This document shows positions 1 through 6,162 of a stretch of 6,162 nucleotides of DNA, in pieces. Position 1 is the stretch's first letter; each line of letters starts with the position of its first letter. The position numbers and the translations under genes were made by a program. Origin of the DNA: Verrucomicrobiota bacterium (GTDB lineage Bacteria; Verrucomicrobiota; Verrucomicrobiia; Methylacidiphilales; Verrucolacustridaceae); NCBI GenBank assembly GCA_010031845.1, contig RGYX01000058.1, positions 1-6,162 on the forward strand. Reading direction: 5' to 3'. The notes under the pieces are model-generated. The model saw only the letters and a list, made by a program, of their open reading frames with translations. It did no database searches and had not been told where the DNA came from.

Positions 1-870
1 CAACCCGCTCCCGGACGCACGGTGATTGACGCGACTTTCGGTCGTGGCGGTCACAGCCGTGCTTTTCTGGAGCGGGGTGCCCGAGTGGTGGCCCTCGATG
101 TGGATCCGGACGCCGAAAAAGAGGCCCACCGTCTCGCGGCGGAGGCCGGTGCGGAGCGATTCCGATTTTACCGGATGAATTTCAGTGAACTGGCCCGACT
201 GATGGAAAAAGAGGGCCCCGCCGATGCCATCTTGTTGGATTTGGGGATCTCCTCGCCCCAAGTGGACCAGGCCGAGCGGGGCTTCAGTTTCCAGCAGGCC
301 GGTCCGCTCGATATGCGGATGAACCCCGAATCCTGCGTGACGGCAGAAAAGCTGGTCAACGAACTTTCCGAGCCAGAGTTGCGGAATCTTCTGCGAGAGG
401 GAGGGGAAGACCGGGATCCCGGAAAAATTGCCCGGGCGATCGTGCGGGCCCGGCCGCTTCACACCACCGCCGATTTGGCCACCGCCGTGTCTCGAGTGAC
501 CCATGCCCCTCGTCCGGGGGCCAAACATCCGGCCACCCGCACTTTCATGGCGCTTCGTCGGGCGGTAAACCGCGAGGGGGAAAGCCTGTCGGAAGCTCTG
601 GCGGCGGTGCCCAGGGCGCTGAAGCCGGGCGGACGGATGGGAGTGTTGACCTACCATTCGATCGAGGATCGGGCGGTAAAGAACTGGATTCGGGAGCACG
701 CAGAGGAAGAAAAACGTCAGCCCGGAATGGCTTTCGGGCATGCCAACCCCGAACGATGGGTGCGTTCGCTTGGGGAGGCTGTTCCCACCGAGGAGGAGAT
801 TGCGGTCAATCCGCGAGCCCGAAGTGCCCGACTGCGCGGGGCGGAACGTCTGCCGGGAGGTGGCGCGTGA
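1..870 (+). CDS. rsmH: 16S rRNA (cytosine(1402)-N(4))-methyltransferase RsmH (MraW), 5'-truncated
   Basis: SAM-dependent methyltransferase that makes N4-methyl-C1402 in the decoding centre of 16S rRNA in the cytoplasm. The window enters the gene in frame 1, so 289 residues are visible. E. coli RsmH is about 313 residues, so roughly 20-25 N-terminal residues lie upstream. The GTG at base 22 is an internal valine of the VIDATFGRGGHS motif, not the start. Visible family motifs, numbered from base 1, are the SAM-binding DATFGRGGHS at residues 10-19, an acidic ALDVDPDA strand, DLGISSPQ at 80-87 followed by RGFSF and PLDMRM, KHPATRTFMALRRAVN around 175-190, YHSIEDRAVK at about 218-227, and the C-terminal NPRARSARLR. 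It is the usual early gene of dcw clusters. Its TGA overlaps the ftsL start by 4 bases. No frameshift or missing motif is seen. Confidence 0.96.
   Translation, partial: QPAPGRTVIDATFGRGGHSRAFLERGARVVALDVDPDAEKEAHRLAAEAGAERFRFYRMNFSELARLMEKEGPADAILLDLGISSPQVDQAERGFSFQQAGPLDMRMNPESCVTAEKLVNELSEPELRNLLREGGEDRDPGKIARAIVRARPLHTTADLATAVSRVTHAPRPGAKHPATRTFMALRRAVNREGESLSEALAAVPRALKPGGRMGVLTYHSIEDRAVKNWIREHAEEEKRQPGMAFGHANPERWVRSLGEAVPTEEEIAVNPRARSARLRGAERLPGGGA
855..860 (+). promoter_or_regulatory. Shine-Dalgarno of ftsL
   Basis: GGGAGG ends six bases before the GTG at 867. It fixes that GTG, rather than any of the in-frame codons further upstream inside rsmH, as the ftsL start. Confidence 0.75.
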
Positions 871-1220
871 GCCGGAATCAGATCCGCCGAACCAATCAAG
901 TCGGAGGAGCCCAGCTCCTGCGTTTTTTAGTGGGGGCCGGCATCACCACTTCGCTGGTGGTGGCTTTTGCGCTCCTGCATGTCTACAACATCCGCGCATC
1001 GTCTGATTTAAAGAAACTCGAGCAAGAACAAGCGAAGTTGGATCGACAGGTCAATTCTGCCCGACTGCAGTCGGAGCGTCTTCGATCCCCGCGGCAACTT
1101 TCGGACCGCTCGGTACAGATGAATCTCGGCCTGATCAGCATCAGTCAGTTGGAGATTGTGGAGGCCCCGGTTCGCCGCCCATGGAATGGGGCTGACCTGG
1201 CCAAAGAGGAGACCCGATGA
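867..1220 (+). CDS. ftsL: Cell division protein FtsL-like bitopic membrane protein
   Basis: Predicted 117-residue divisome protein with the FtsL layout. It has a short basic cytoplasmic N-terminus (MSRNQIRRTN), one membrane segment at about residues 18-42, and then a heptad-like polar region at about 44-75 (DLKKLEQEQAKLDRQ) expected to form a periplasmic coiled coil. The final part contains SPRQLSDRSVQMNLGL, which resembles the 'P..ie..A...LGL' region common in FtsL proteins. FtsL normally pairs with FtsB and FtsQ and helps activate FtsW/FtsI. The start is GTG at 867, overlapping the rsmH stop as GTGA, with GGGAGG upstream. A longer reading from 756 would add 37 low-complexity residues lying over rsmH and is unlikely. 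Sequence conservation in this family is poor. The assignment rests on topology, size and position between rsmH and ftsI. Confidence 0.85.
   Translation: MSRNQIRRTNQVGGAQLLRFLVGAGITTSLVVAFALLHVYNIRASSDLKKLEQEQAKLDRQVNSARLQSERLRSPRQLSDRSVQMNLGLISISQLEIVEAPVRRPWNGADLAKEETR
1206..1211 (+). promoter_or_regulatory. Shine-Dalgarno of ftsI-murE
   Basis: GAGGAG lies inside the last codons of ftsL, five bases before the ATG at 1217. It supports translational coupling and this start. Confidence 0.75.
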
Positions 1221-4200
1221 ATCCCCGAAATCGGGTGATCACGGTGACCGTGCTGTTGGCCGCAGCTTTTACCGGAATCTCGACCCGGTTGGTTTGGATT
1301 CAGATGGTGAAGCAGGATGAGTATCGGGAGCATGCGATCCGGTTGCATACCCGCGGCGAAGCGGTACCCGCCCAACGGGGTTCGATTCTGGACGTTAGCG
1401 GCCGGGTGTTGGCGCAAAGCATGCCGTTGATCGAAGTCCGTTTGGACGGAAAAATTTTGGCCGAACGTCCCCGGGAACTTCCGGTCCTGGCGGAGATTTT
1501 GGGAGTTTCGGCGGAGTGGCTGAAAGGACAGGCCGATCCGGAAAACCGGTATCAGAAAATCGCGGAAGGGGTGGGGGCTGAAGTGGAGGGGAAATTGCGG
1601 GCCAGCCGGTTGGGGAGCATCCGGCTGGAGCGCAAGACGGTGCGCAACTATCCCAACGGGACGGAGACGGCCCAGATCCTTGGCTATGTGAATTTGCGGG
1701 AGCAGGCAGGAGCCGACGGGGATCGTCCGGCGGTGTTTGAAGTGGGGGAAGCAGGGGTGGAGAAGTCAATGGACCGATACCTGCGGGGGGTGGCCGGAGA
1801 GCGCAGGATTATCAAGGATAACAAGGGCGGGGAGATTCCTTACTTCCGGTTGAGCGACCGGCCCGCGAGAGATGGTTATCACGTGGTGCTGACTCTCGAT
1901 CAAACCATCCAGCATATCGTCGAGCGGGAAGCCGATGCCCTGATGGAGCAGTTTCATCCCGAGGATGTGCACATCGTGGTGATACGTCCGGCCACGGGGG
2001 AAATTTTGGCGATGGCCAGCCGTCCGACGTTCGATCCGAACCAAAGGCAGACTTTTGCGGGCGAGGCGCTCAAAAATCGGCCGATCGCGGACACCTATGA
2101 GCCGGGATCAACTTTCAAGGTTGTGACTTTGGCAGCCGGCCTCAACGAAGGTGCGGCGGATCTGGAAAGCACCTATTTCTGCGAGGACGGGCAGATGTTT
2201 TATGCCGGCCATTGGCTGAAGGACCATGAGCCCTACGGATTGATGACCCTTCGCCAGGTGGTTGCAAAATCAAGCAACATCGGGATGGCCAAGTTGGCCA
2301 TGCAAGTTGGTGAAGAGAAAATCTTTCATTATGCGCGGTTGTTTGGTTTCGGGGAGCGGGCTCAAAAGGGGGAAGGCGCGCTTCCGGGAGAGGAAAGGGG
2401 TCTTCTGCGGGGGTTGAAAAACTGGAACAAAATTTCCATTACGCGGATTCCGATGGGTTACGAGGTGGCCGTGACCAACCTGCAAATGGCCTTGGCCTAC
2501 GGCGCCATTGCCAACGGGGGAAAACGAATGGAACCCCGTTTGGTCAAAGCGGTGGTCGATCGGGATAACCGGGTGGTGATGCAGTTCATCCCCAAGGTGG
2601 TATGTCAGGTGATCCGGCCCGATACCGCCAACAAAGTGATCGATGCGCTCCGGGGGGTGGTTTCGGACACGGGGACGGCAGAGAACGCGGCGGTTCCGGG
2701 ATTCGAGGTCGCGGGAAAAACCGGCACCGCGCAGAAATGGGCGAACGGGGTTTACTCCAAGGAGAAATATCGCTCCTCCTTCATCGGGTTTTTGCCGGCA
2801 GACCATCCGGAATTTCTGGTTTCGATCATGGTCGATGAACCCAAGGGCAAGTTGTATTACGGCGGGCAGGTGGCGGCCCCGGCCTTCAAGAACATTGCCA
2901 TCGGACGTCAGGCCGAAGTCTCGGCCTTGGCTTATGAGTCCAACCGGGTCAAGCCCGGATCGCTTTTCTGCACTTGGAAGGGTCAGGTAAGGGACGGGCA
3001 TGCCTTTGTGCCGGATGCGGTGAAACGGGGGGCGGTGGCCGTGGTGGCGGAACGTGCTCTAGGCGATCTCAAGATTCCCGGAATCCGGGTAGAAAATGGA
3101 AGGCGGGCGTTGGGCCGGATGGCGGCCAATTTTTATGGCAACCCATCGCGGCAGGTACGGGTGGTGGGGGTCACCGGCACGAATGGGAAAACCTCCACGG
3201 CGATGCTTTTGCAGTCTCTTTTGGAAGTGGGGGGGCTCCGCTGTGGTTTATTGGGCACGGTGGTAAATGACACCGGGAAGGGGAGGGAAAGCGCCACGCA
3301 CACCACCCCCGAGGCCCTGGATCTCCAGCAGTATCTCGCAGTAATGCGGGAAAACGGATGTCGGGCTGCGGCTATCGAAGTCAGTTCTCATGCGTTGGAT
3401 CAGGGGCGGACCGAAGGAGTCGATTTTGCGGGGGGCATTTTCACCAACTTGGGAAGGGATCATTTGGATTATCACCAAACCATGGAGGCCTATGAGGCGG
3501 CCAAAGCGCAGCTTTTCCGCGGGTTGGGTGCCGGGTCCTTTGCGGTGGTCAATGCCGAGGATCCGGTCGGGATCCGGATGGCCAACTTGTGCGGGCCGGG
3601 GGTTCGGATTCTGCGTTATGGGTTGGAGCGGGGTGAGGTGCATGCCCGCAATTTAAGGATGGGCATCGGAGGAAGTTCCTTCGTTCTTTGCGCTCCCGAG
3701 GGAGAGGTGGCGGTGACTTTGCCCTGGTTGGGAAGCTTTAATGTGGCGAATGCACTGGCCGCCGCGGCGGGGGCTTTGGCCACGGGGGTTCCGCTGAAGC
3801 AAGTGGCCGCCGGGCTGGGTCGTGCTCCGGCGGTTCCGGGAAGGATGGAGCGGGTGGCCGGACCTCAGGAGATCAACGTACTGATTGATTACGCCCATAC
3901 CGAAGACGCGGTTCGTGCTGTCTTGGAAACGTTGCGCCCATTGACGCAGGGCAAACTTTGGATCGTGCTCGGTGCGGGCGGCGATCGTGACAAGGGCAAG
4001 AGACCCGGGATGGCGGCCGCGGCGGAACAAGGAGCCCACAAGGTGATTCTGACTTCCGATAACCCTCGCGGTGAGGATCCCTCCTCGATCCTCCGTGAAA
4101 TGAAGTCAGGCCTTTCCGCCCGTTCAGGAGTTCAGGTGATCGAAAACCGTTCGGAAGCGATCCGGGCTGCCATTCTGGCGGCATCCCAAGGGGACGTCGT

Positions 4201-4312
4201 TCTGATCGCCGGTAAAGGACACGAGGAGTTTCAGGAGATGCAGGGTGCCAAGATTCCGTTTTCCGATCGTCGGGAGGCCGAGCGAGCCTGGGCGGAAAGG
4301 GGGCAGGTTTGA
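1217..4312 (+). CDS. ftsI-murE: FtsI (PBP3-type transpeptidase) fused in frame to MurE (meso-DAP ligase)
   Basis: One 1031-residue frame carrying two normally separate enzymes. Residues 1-562 are a class B penicillin-binding protein, the septal transpeptidase. It has basic MNPRNR, a membrane segment at about 7-28, a dimerisation domain starting near PAQRGSILD (51-59), and a transpeptidase domain with SxxK at S298-K301, SSN at 352-354 and KTGT at 501-504, ending at GGQVAAPAFKNIA. Residues from about 566 on are UDP-MurNAc-L-Ala-D-Glu:meso-diaminopimelate ligase. They show a uridine-binding N-domain with YESNRVKPGSLF (573-584), P-loop VTGTNGKTST (652-661), HTTPEA (695-700), EVSSHALDQGRTEG, the carbamoylatable lysine K763 in YEAAKAQLF, DNPR (948-951, the meso-DAP signature) and GKGHEE (999-1004). 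No stop, frameshift or membrane segment separates them. The FtsI tail and about 15-20 MurE N-terminal residues appear lost. Start ATG overlaps ftsL (ATGA). Domain calls are secure. Whether the polypeptide is truly continuous in the cell is open. Confidence 0.93.
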   Translation: MNPRNRVITVTVLLAAAFTGISTRLVWIQMVKQDEYREHAIRLHTRGEAVPAQRGSILDVSGRVLAQSMPLIEVRLDGKILAERPRELPVLAEILGVSAEWLKGQADPENRYQKIAEGVGAEVEGKLRASRLGSIRLERKTVRNYPNGTETAQILGYVNLREQAGADGDRPAVFEVGEAGVEKSMDRYLRGVAGERRIIKDNKGGEIPYFRLSDRPARDGYHVVLTLDQTIQHIVEREADALMEQFHPEDVHIVVIRPATGEILAMASRPTFDPNQRQTFAGEALKNRPIADTYEPGSTFKVVTLAAGLNEGAADLESTYFCEDGQMFYAGHWLKDHEPYGLMTLRQVVAKSSNIGMAKLAMQVGEEKIFHYARLFGFGERAQKGEGALPGEERGLLRGLKNWNKISITRIPMGYEVAVTNLQMALAYGAIANGGKRMEPRLVKAVVDRDNRVVMQFIPKVVCQVIRPDTANKVIDALRGVVSDTGTAENAAVPGFEVAGKTGTAQKWANGVYSKEKYRSSFIGFLPADHPEFLVSIMVDEPKGKLYYGGQVAAPAFKNIAIGRQAEVSALAYESNRVKPGSLFCTWKGQVRDGHAFVPDAVKRGAVAVVAERALGDLKIPGIRVENGRRALGRMAANFYGNPSRQVRVVGVTGTNGKTSTAMLLQSLLEVGGLRCGLLGTVVNDTGKGRESATHTTPEALDLQQYLAVMRENGCRAAAIEVSSHALDQGRTEGVDFAGGIFTNLGRDHLDYHQTMEAYEAAKAQLFRGLGAGSFAVVNAEDPVGIRMANLCGPGVRILRYGLERGEVHARNLRMGIGGSSFVLCAPEGEVAVTLPWLGSFNVANALAAAAGALATGVPLKQVAAGLGRAPAVPGRMERVAGPQEINVLIDYAHTEDAVRAVLETLRPLTQGKLWIVLGAGGDRDKGKRPGMAAAAEQGAHKVILTSDNPRGEDPSSILREMKSGLSARSGVQVIENRSEAIRAAILAASQGDVVLIAGKGHEEFQEMQGAKIPFSDRREAERAWAERGQV
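2885..2935 (+). other. Compact FtsI/MurE domain junction
   Basis: This stretch encodes residues 557-573. The last recognisable FtsI residues (AFKNIA, ending near residue 561) are followed by only about four residues (IGRQ) before the first MurE-like strand (AEVSALAYES). Separate FtsI proteins usually continue for a further helix or tail. Separate MurE proteins usually have about 25 residues before the DSR-like motif. The join therefore looks like a deletion that removed both ends plus the stop and start. It is not a linker-type fusion. Confidence 0.6.
4294..4303 (+). promoter_or_regulatory. Shine-Dalgarno of murF
   Basis: The purine run GGAAAGGGGG ends five bases before the TTG at 4309. Its position supports initiation at this rare codon. 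The next base pairs (GCAGG) offer a second weak match too close to the start. Confidence 0.65.
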
Positions 4313-5691
4313 AACCCCTTTCGCTTTCCACTTTGGCTGATTTGGCAGGGGCGAAGCTCATTCGGGGCAACGGGGAACGCGTGGCCTTCGGGGTCAGCCT
4401 TGATTCGCGGTCGATCAAGCCCGGAGAACTGTTTGTGGCCATCCGAGGGCCAAAACATGACGGTCACAGCCACTTGGCCGAGGCCGCCGAAAAGGGCGCC
4501 ATCGCCGCACTGGTACAAAAGCAGGAAGTGAAAAAAATTCCCGCGGGTTTTGGTCTTCTTTTGGTGGAGGACACCCAGAAAGCTCTTCAGCAAATGGCAC
4601 GGGGTTACCGCCGGATGCTTCCGGTGAGAGTGGTCTCGGTGACGGGTAGTTCGGGAAAGAGCAGCACCAAAGAAATGCTGGCGGCCGTGCTTGGAACCAT
4701 GGGGCAAACCCACCGAACTCCCGGCAACCTAAACAATCATTTTGGCGTCCCCCTGACCCTGATGGGGATCGGGGCGGAAGACATGTGGGCGGTGGTGGAA
4801 CTGGCGATGAATGCCCCTGGCGAGATCGGACCTCTGGCCGAGTTGGCCGAACCGGAGGCAGGACTGGTGACCAACATCGGTTGGGCTCATGTGGAAGGCA
4901 CGGGATCGCGGGAGGCGACGGCCCGGGAAAAGGGAGCCTTGTACCGATCCTTGCCGCCCACGGGGTTGGCGATCAGCAACGCCGACGATCCCTATGAGAA
5001 AATGACGTTGGAAGGATGTCGCGCCCGGGTGGTTCGGGTCGGCCGATCCTCCGAGGCGGATTACCGTCTGCAAAAGATCGCTTGCGAGGGTGAAACCACC
5101 CGTTTTGTGTGCGAGGGGCCGCGTGGGAGGATGGAGGTTTTGCTCCCTGTTCCCGGGGCTCATATGGCGATGAACGCGGCGCAGGCCTTGGCTGCCGGGT
5201 TGGAACTGGGGGCGGAGCCGAACGCTGCGGCCTCCGCCCTTGAAAAAATCAGCCTACCCTCCGGCCGGCTTAAACTGGAACGGCTGCACCAAGGGTGGCT
5301 GATCGATGACAGCTACAACGCCAATCCGGACAGCTTGTCCGCCGGACTACACACCCTGCAGGAGCTCCCGGGAGAAGGAAGGAATGTGGCACTTCTCGGG
5401 GCCATGGCCGAGCTGGGTTCGTTCAGCCGGATGTTGCATGAGGAGGCCGGGGCATCGGTAGCCCGGGGAAAGATCGGGCTGTGCCTAGCGATTGGGGAGG
5501 AAGCCAAGTTTTTGGTCGAAGCCGCGAAAAAAATACGTTCCGGCAACTGGGTGCGTTGGTATTCCAAGCGGGAAGAGTTGGTTCAGGCCTACGTCCATGA
5601 AGCGATCGCTTCCGACAGGGTTTTGGTGAAGGGGAGCCGGCGAGAGGGGATGGAGGCAGTAGCCGCCCGTCTGAGAGAGGTAAAAAAATAA
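4309..5691 (+). CDS. murF: UDP-N-acetylmuramoyl-tripeptide--D-alanyl-D-alanine ligase MurF
   Basis: ATP-dependent cytoplasmic ligase that adds D-Ala-D-Ala to UDP-MurNAc-tripeptide, the last soluble step of peptidoglycan precursor synthesis. It has 460 residues, close to E. coli MurF at 452. The N-domain carries SLDSRSIKPGELFVAIRG (30-47) and KHDGH. The central domain has P-loop VTGSSGKSSTKEM (111-123), TPGNLNNHFGVPLTL (137-151), ELAMN, TNIGWAHVE (188-196) and K208 in AREKGALY, probably the carbamoylated lysine. The C-domain has SGRLK, DDSYNANPDS (333-342), LGAMAELG (363-370) and VLVKGSR (438-444). The P-loop and LGAMAELG differ slightly from the common TGSNGKTTT and LGDMLELG. Translation starts at TTG 4309, which overlaps the murE stop as TTGA and places the N-terminus exactly where the family begins (KPLSLSTLADLAG). 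It ends in TAA, sharing one base with mraY. Confidence 0.97.
   Translation: MKPLSLSTLADLAGAKLIRGNGERVAFGVSLDSRSIKPGELFVAIRGPKHDGHSHLAEAAEKGAIAALVQKQEVKKIPAGFGLLLVEDTQKALQQMARGYRRMLPVRVVSVTGSSGKSSTKEMLAAVLGTMGQTHRTPGNLNNHFGVPLTLMGIGAEDMWAVVELAMNAPGEIGPLAELAEPEAGLVTNIGWAHVEGTGSREATAREKGALYRSLPPTGLAISNADDPYEKMTLEGCRARVVRVGRSSEADYRLQKIACEGETTRFVCEGPRGRMEVLLPVPGAHMAMNAAQALAAGLELGAEPNAAASALEKISLPSGRLKLERLHQGWLIDDSYNANPDSLSAGLHTLQELPGEGRNVALLGAMAELGSFSRMLHEEAGASVARGKIGLCLAIGEEAKFLVEAAKKIRSGNWVRWYSKREELVQAYVHEAIASDRVLVKGSRREGMEAVAARLREVKK
5673..5680 (+). promoter_or_regulatory. Shine-Dalgarno of mraY
   Basis: GAGAGAGG in the last codons of murF, followed by an A-rich 10-base spacer to the ATG at 5691. 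The spacing is on the long side, but no better site is present. Confidence 0.55.
5682..5688 (+). other. A7 run in slippery-heptamer phase at the murF/mraY junction
   Basis: In the murF frame the run reads A-AAA-AAA directly before the TAA stop, which is the X-XXY-YYZ phase of a -1 slippery site. A -1 slip here would read ATA and then the mraY ATG, in frame with mraY. No convincing downstream stem-loop is seen, and other A7 runs in the window (for example 4531-4537, 5527-5533 and 6066-6072) are plain Lys-Lys codons in another phase. A functional role is speculative. Confidence 0.25.
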
Positions 5692-6162
5692 TGCTCTATT
5701 ACCTCAGCCTTCTCAGCGACTGGTTCGGGCCCCTTAATGTGTTCCAATACGTGACATTTCGGACGGTGGGGGCGGCGTTGACCTCCTTCCTCTTTAGCCT
5801 GTGGATTGGTCCCCGTGTGATTGACGCACTTCTCCGGCTCAAGCTCGGGCAGCCCATTCGCCGCAGGGAAGAGGTACACAAACTGGCCGACCTGCATGAA
5901 AGCAAGAAGGGCACACCCACGATGGGTGGCGTGCTGATCCTTTTCTCCCTGACCCTTGCCTGTGTTCTCTGGGCGCGTCCGACCAATCCTTTCCTTTGGT
6001 TGGCTTTAGGAAGCACCCTGGCGTTGGGAACGCTGGGGTTTTGCGACGATTACGCCAAGGTTCGCAAAAAAAGCTCAGGTGGCTTGAGCGGGAGGAAAAA
6101 ACTTCTGGTCCAAGGCGGAGTGGCCGCGGGTGTGGCCGGAGTCCTCATGTTGAATCCCCAGA
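5691..6162 (+). CDS. mraY: Phospho-N-acetylmuramoyl-pentapeptide-transferase MraY, 3'-truncated
   Basis: Integral membrane enzyme that moves phospho-MurNAc-pentapeptide from UDP to undecaprenyl phosphate, giving lipid I. The first 157 residues are visible before the window ends. E. coli MraY has about 360, so more than half is missing. The segment shows a hydrophobic region at about 22-45, the cytoplasmic loop GQPIR...HKLADLHESKKGTPTMGG (53-80), a second membrane segment from about 80, one around 101-118, and the hallmark GFCDDYAKV (117-124) whose D119 and D120 correspond to the catalytic/Mg-binding DD pair. KSSGGLSGRKKLLVQ follows. The loop before GTPTMGG is about five residues longer than in E. 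coli. The start ATG is directly at the murF stop (TAATG), preceded by GAGAGAGG. Nothing indicates a pseudogene. Confidence 0.96.
   Translation, partial: MLYYLSLLSDWFGPLNVFQYVTFRTVGAALTSFLFSLWIGPRVIDALLRLKLGQPIRRREEVHKLADLHESKKGTPTMGGVLILFSLTLACVLWARPTNPFLWLALGSTLALGTLGFCDDYAKVRKKSSGGLSGRKKLLVQGGVAAGVAGVLMLNPQ

Noticed and set aside
22..24. GTG at 22 as an rsmH start
   Set aside because: It would begin inside the SAM-binding motif. The frame is open to base 1 and the residues before it fit the family, so the gene is simply cut by the window edge.
756..866. Upstream extension of ftsL
   Set aside because: The extra 37 residues come from out-of-frame rsmH sequence (Gly/Arg/Cys rich). The GTG at 867 has a ribosome site and gives a normal FtsL N-terminus.
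941..969. Hairpin (stem 941-948 with 955-962, loop CTTCGC) followed by a short T run, as a terminator
   Set aside because: It lies inside the ftsL membrane-segment codons, has a G-U pair and only four Ts, and the operon clearly continues downstream.
2270..3001. 243-codon open frame on the minus strand
   Set aside because: It lies entirely opposite the FtsI transpeptidase domain, shows no recognisable motif or ribosome site, and is rich in Pro/His/Arg as expected for an antisense shadow in GC-rich coding DNA.
3873..4713. Minus-strand open frames of 160-189 codons over the murE/murF junction
   Set aside because: They overlap each other and two well-supported genes, have shadow-like composition and match no family I know.
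1..6162. Promoters, RNA genes, CRISPR, insertion sequences
   Set aside because: There is no non-coding gap, and I saw no convincing -35/-10 pair, repeat array, terminal inverted repeats or tRNA-like fold.

Overview
The window is an uninterrupted stretch of a dcw (division and cell wall) cluster, all on the + strand. The order is rsmH (5' end missing), ftsL, a single long frame encoding FtsI followed directly by MurE, then murF, and mraY (3' end missing). There is no intergenic DNA. Neighbouring genes overlap by 4, 4, 4 and 1 bases, so this looks like part of one translationally coupled operon. I see no promoter, terminator, RNA gene, mobile element, CRISPR or long repeat. The promoter and any mraZ presumably lie upstream of base 1, and murD/ftsW/murG-type genes probably follow mraY. 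That is inference from the usual dcw order.

The DNA is GC-rich and belongs to a diderm-type cell wall pathway: MurE carries the DNPR motif of meso-diaminopimelate-adding enzymes. The style of several proteins resembles Verrucomicrobiota/PVC relatives as I remember them. These are the MraY loop with an extra segment before GTPTMGG, the FtsI stretch around RIPMGYEVAVTNLQMA, the MurF P-loop TGSSGKSST, and the short FtsL ending in a coiled coil. This placement is a moderate-confidence inference, not a database result.

The genes work together. RsmH methylates 16S rRNA. FtsL and the FtsI transpeptidase are divisome parts. MurE adds the third residue of the peptidoglycan stem peptide, MurF adds D-Ala-D-Ala, and MraY transfers the finished phospho-MurNAc-pentapeptide to undecaprenyl phosphate at the membrane.

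The standout is the 1031-residue FtsI-MurE frame. All catalytic motifs of both enzymes are present, but the FtsI C-terminal tail and the first residues of MurE are missing and the two domains join with almost no linker. FtsI's transpeptidase domain should be periplasmic and MurE needs cytoplasmic ATP and UDP-MurNAc-dipeptide, so a continuous product is topologically paradoxical. Processing, internal initiation or a sequence/assembly deletion are the main alternatives. Smaller points are three different start codons used in the three successive NTGA overlaps, and an in-phase A7 slippery-type heptamer at the murF/mraY junction.
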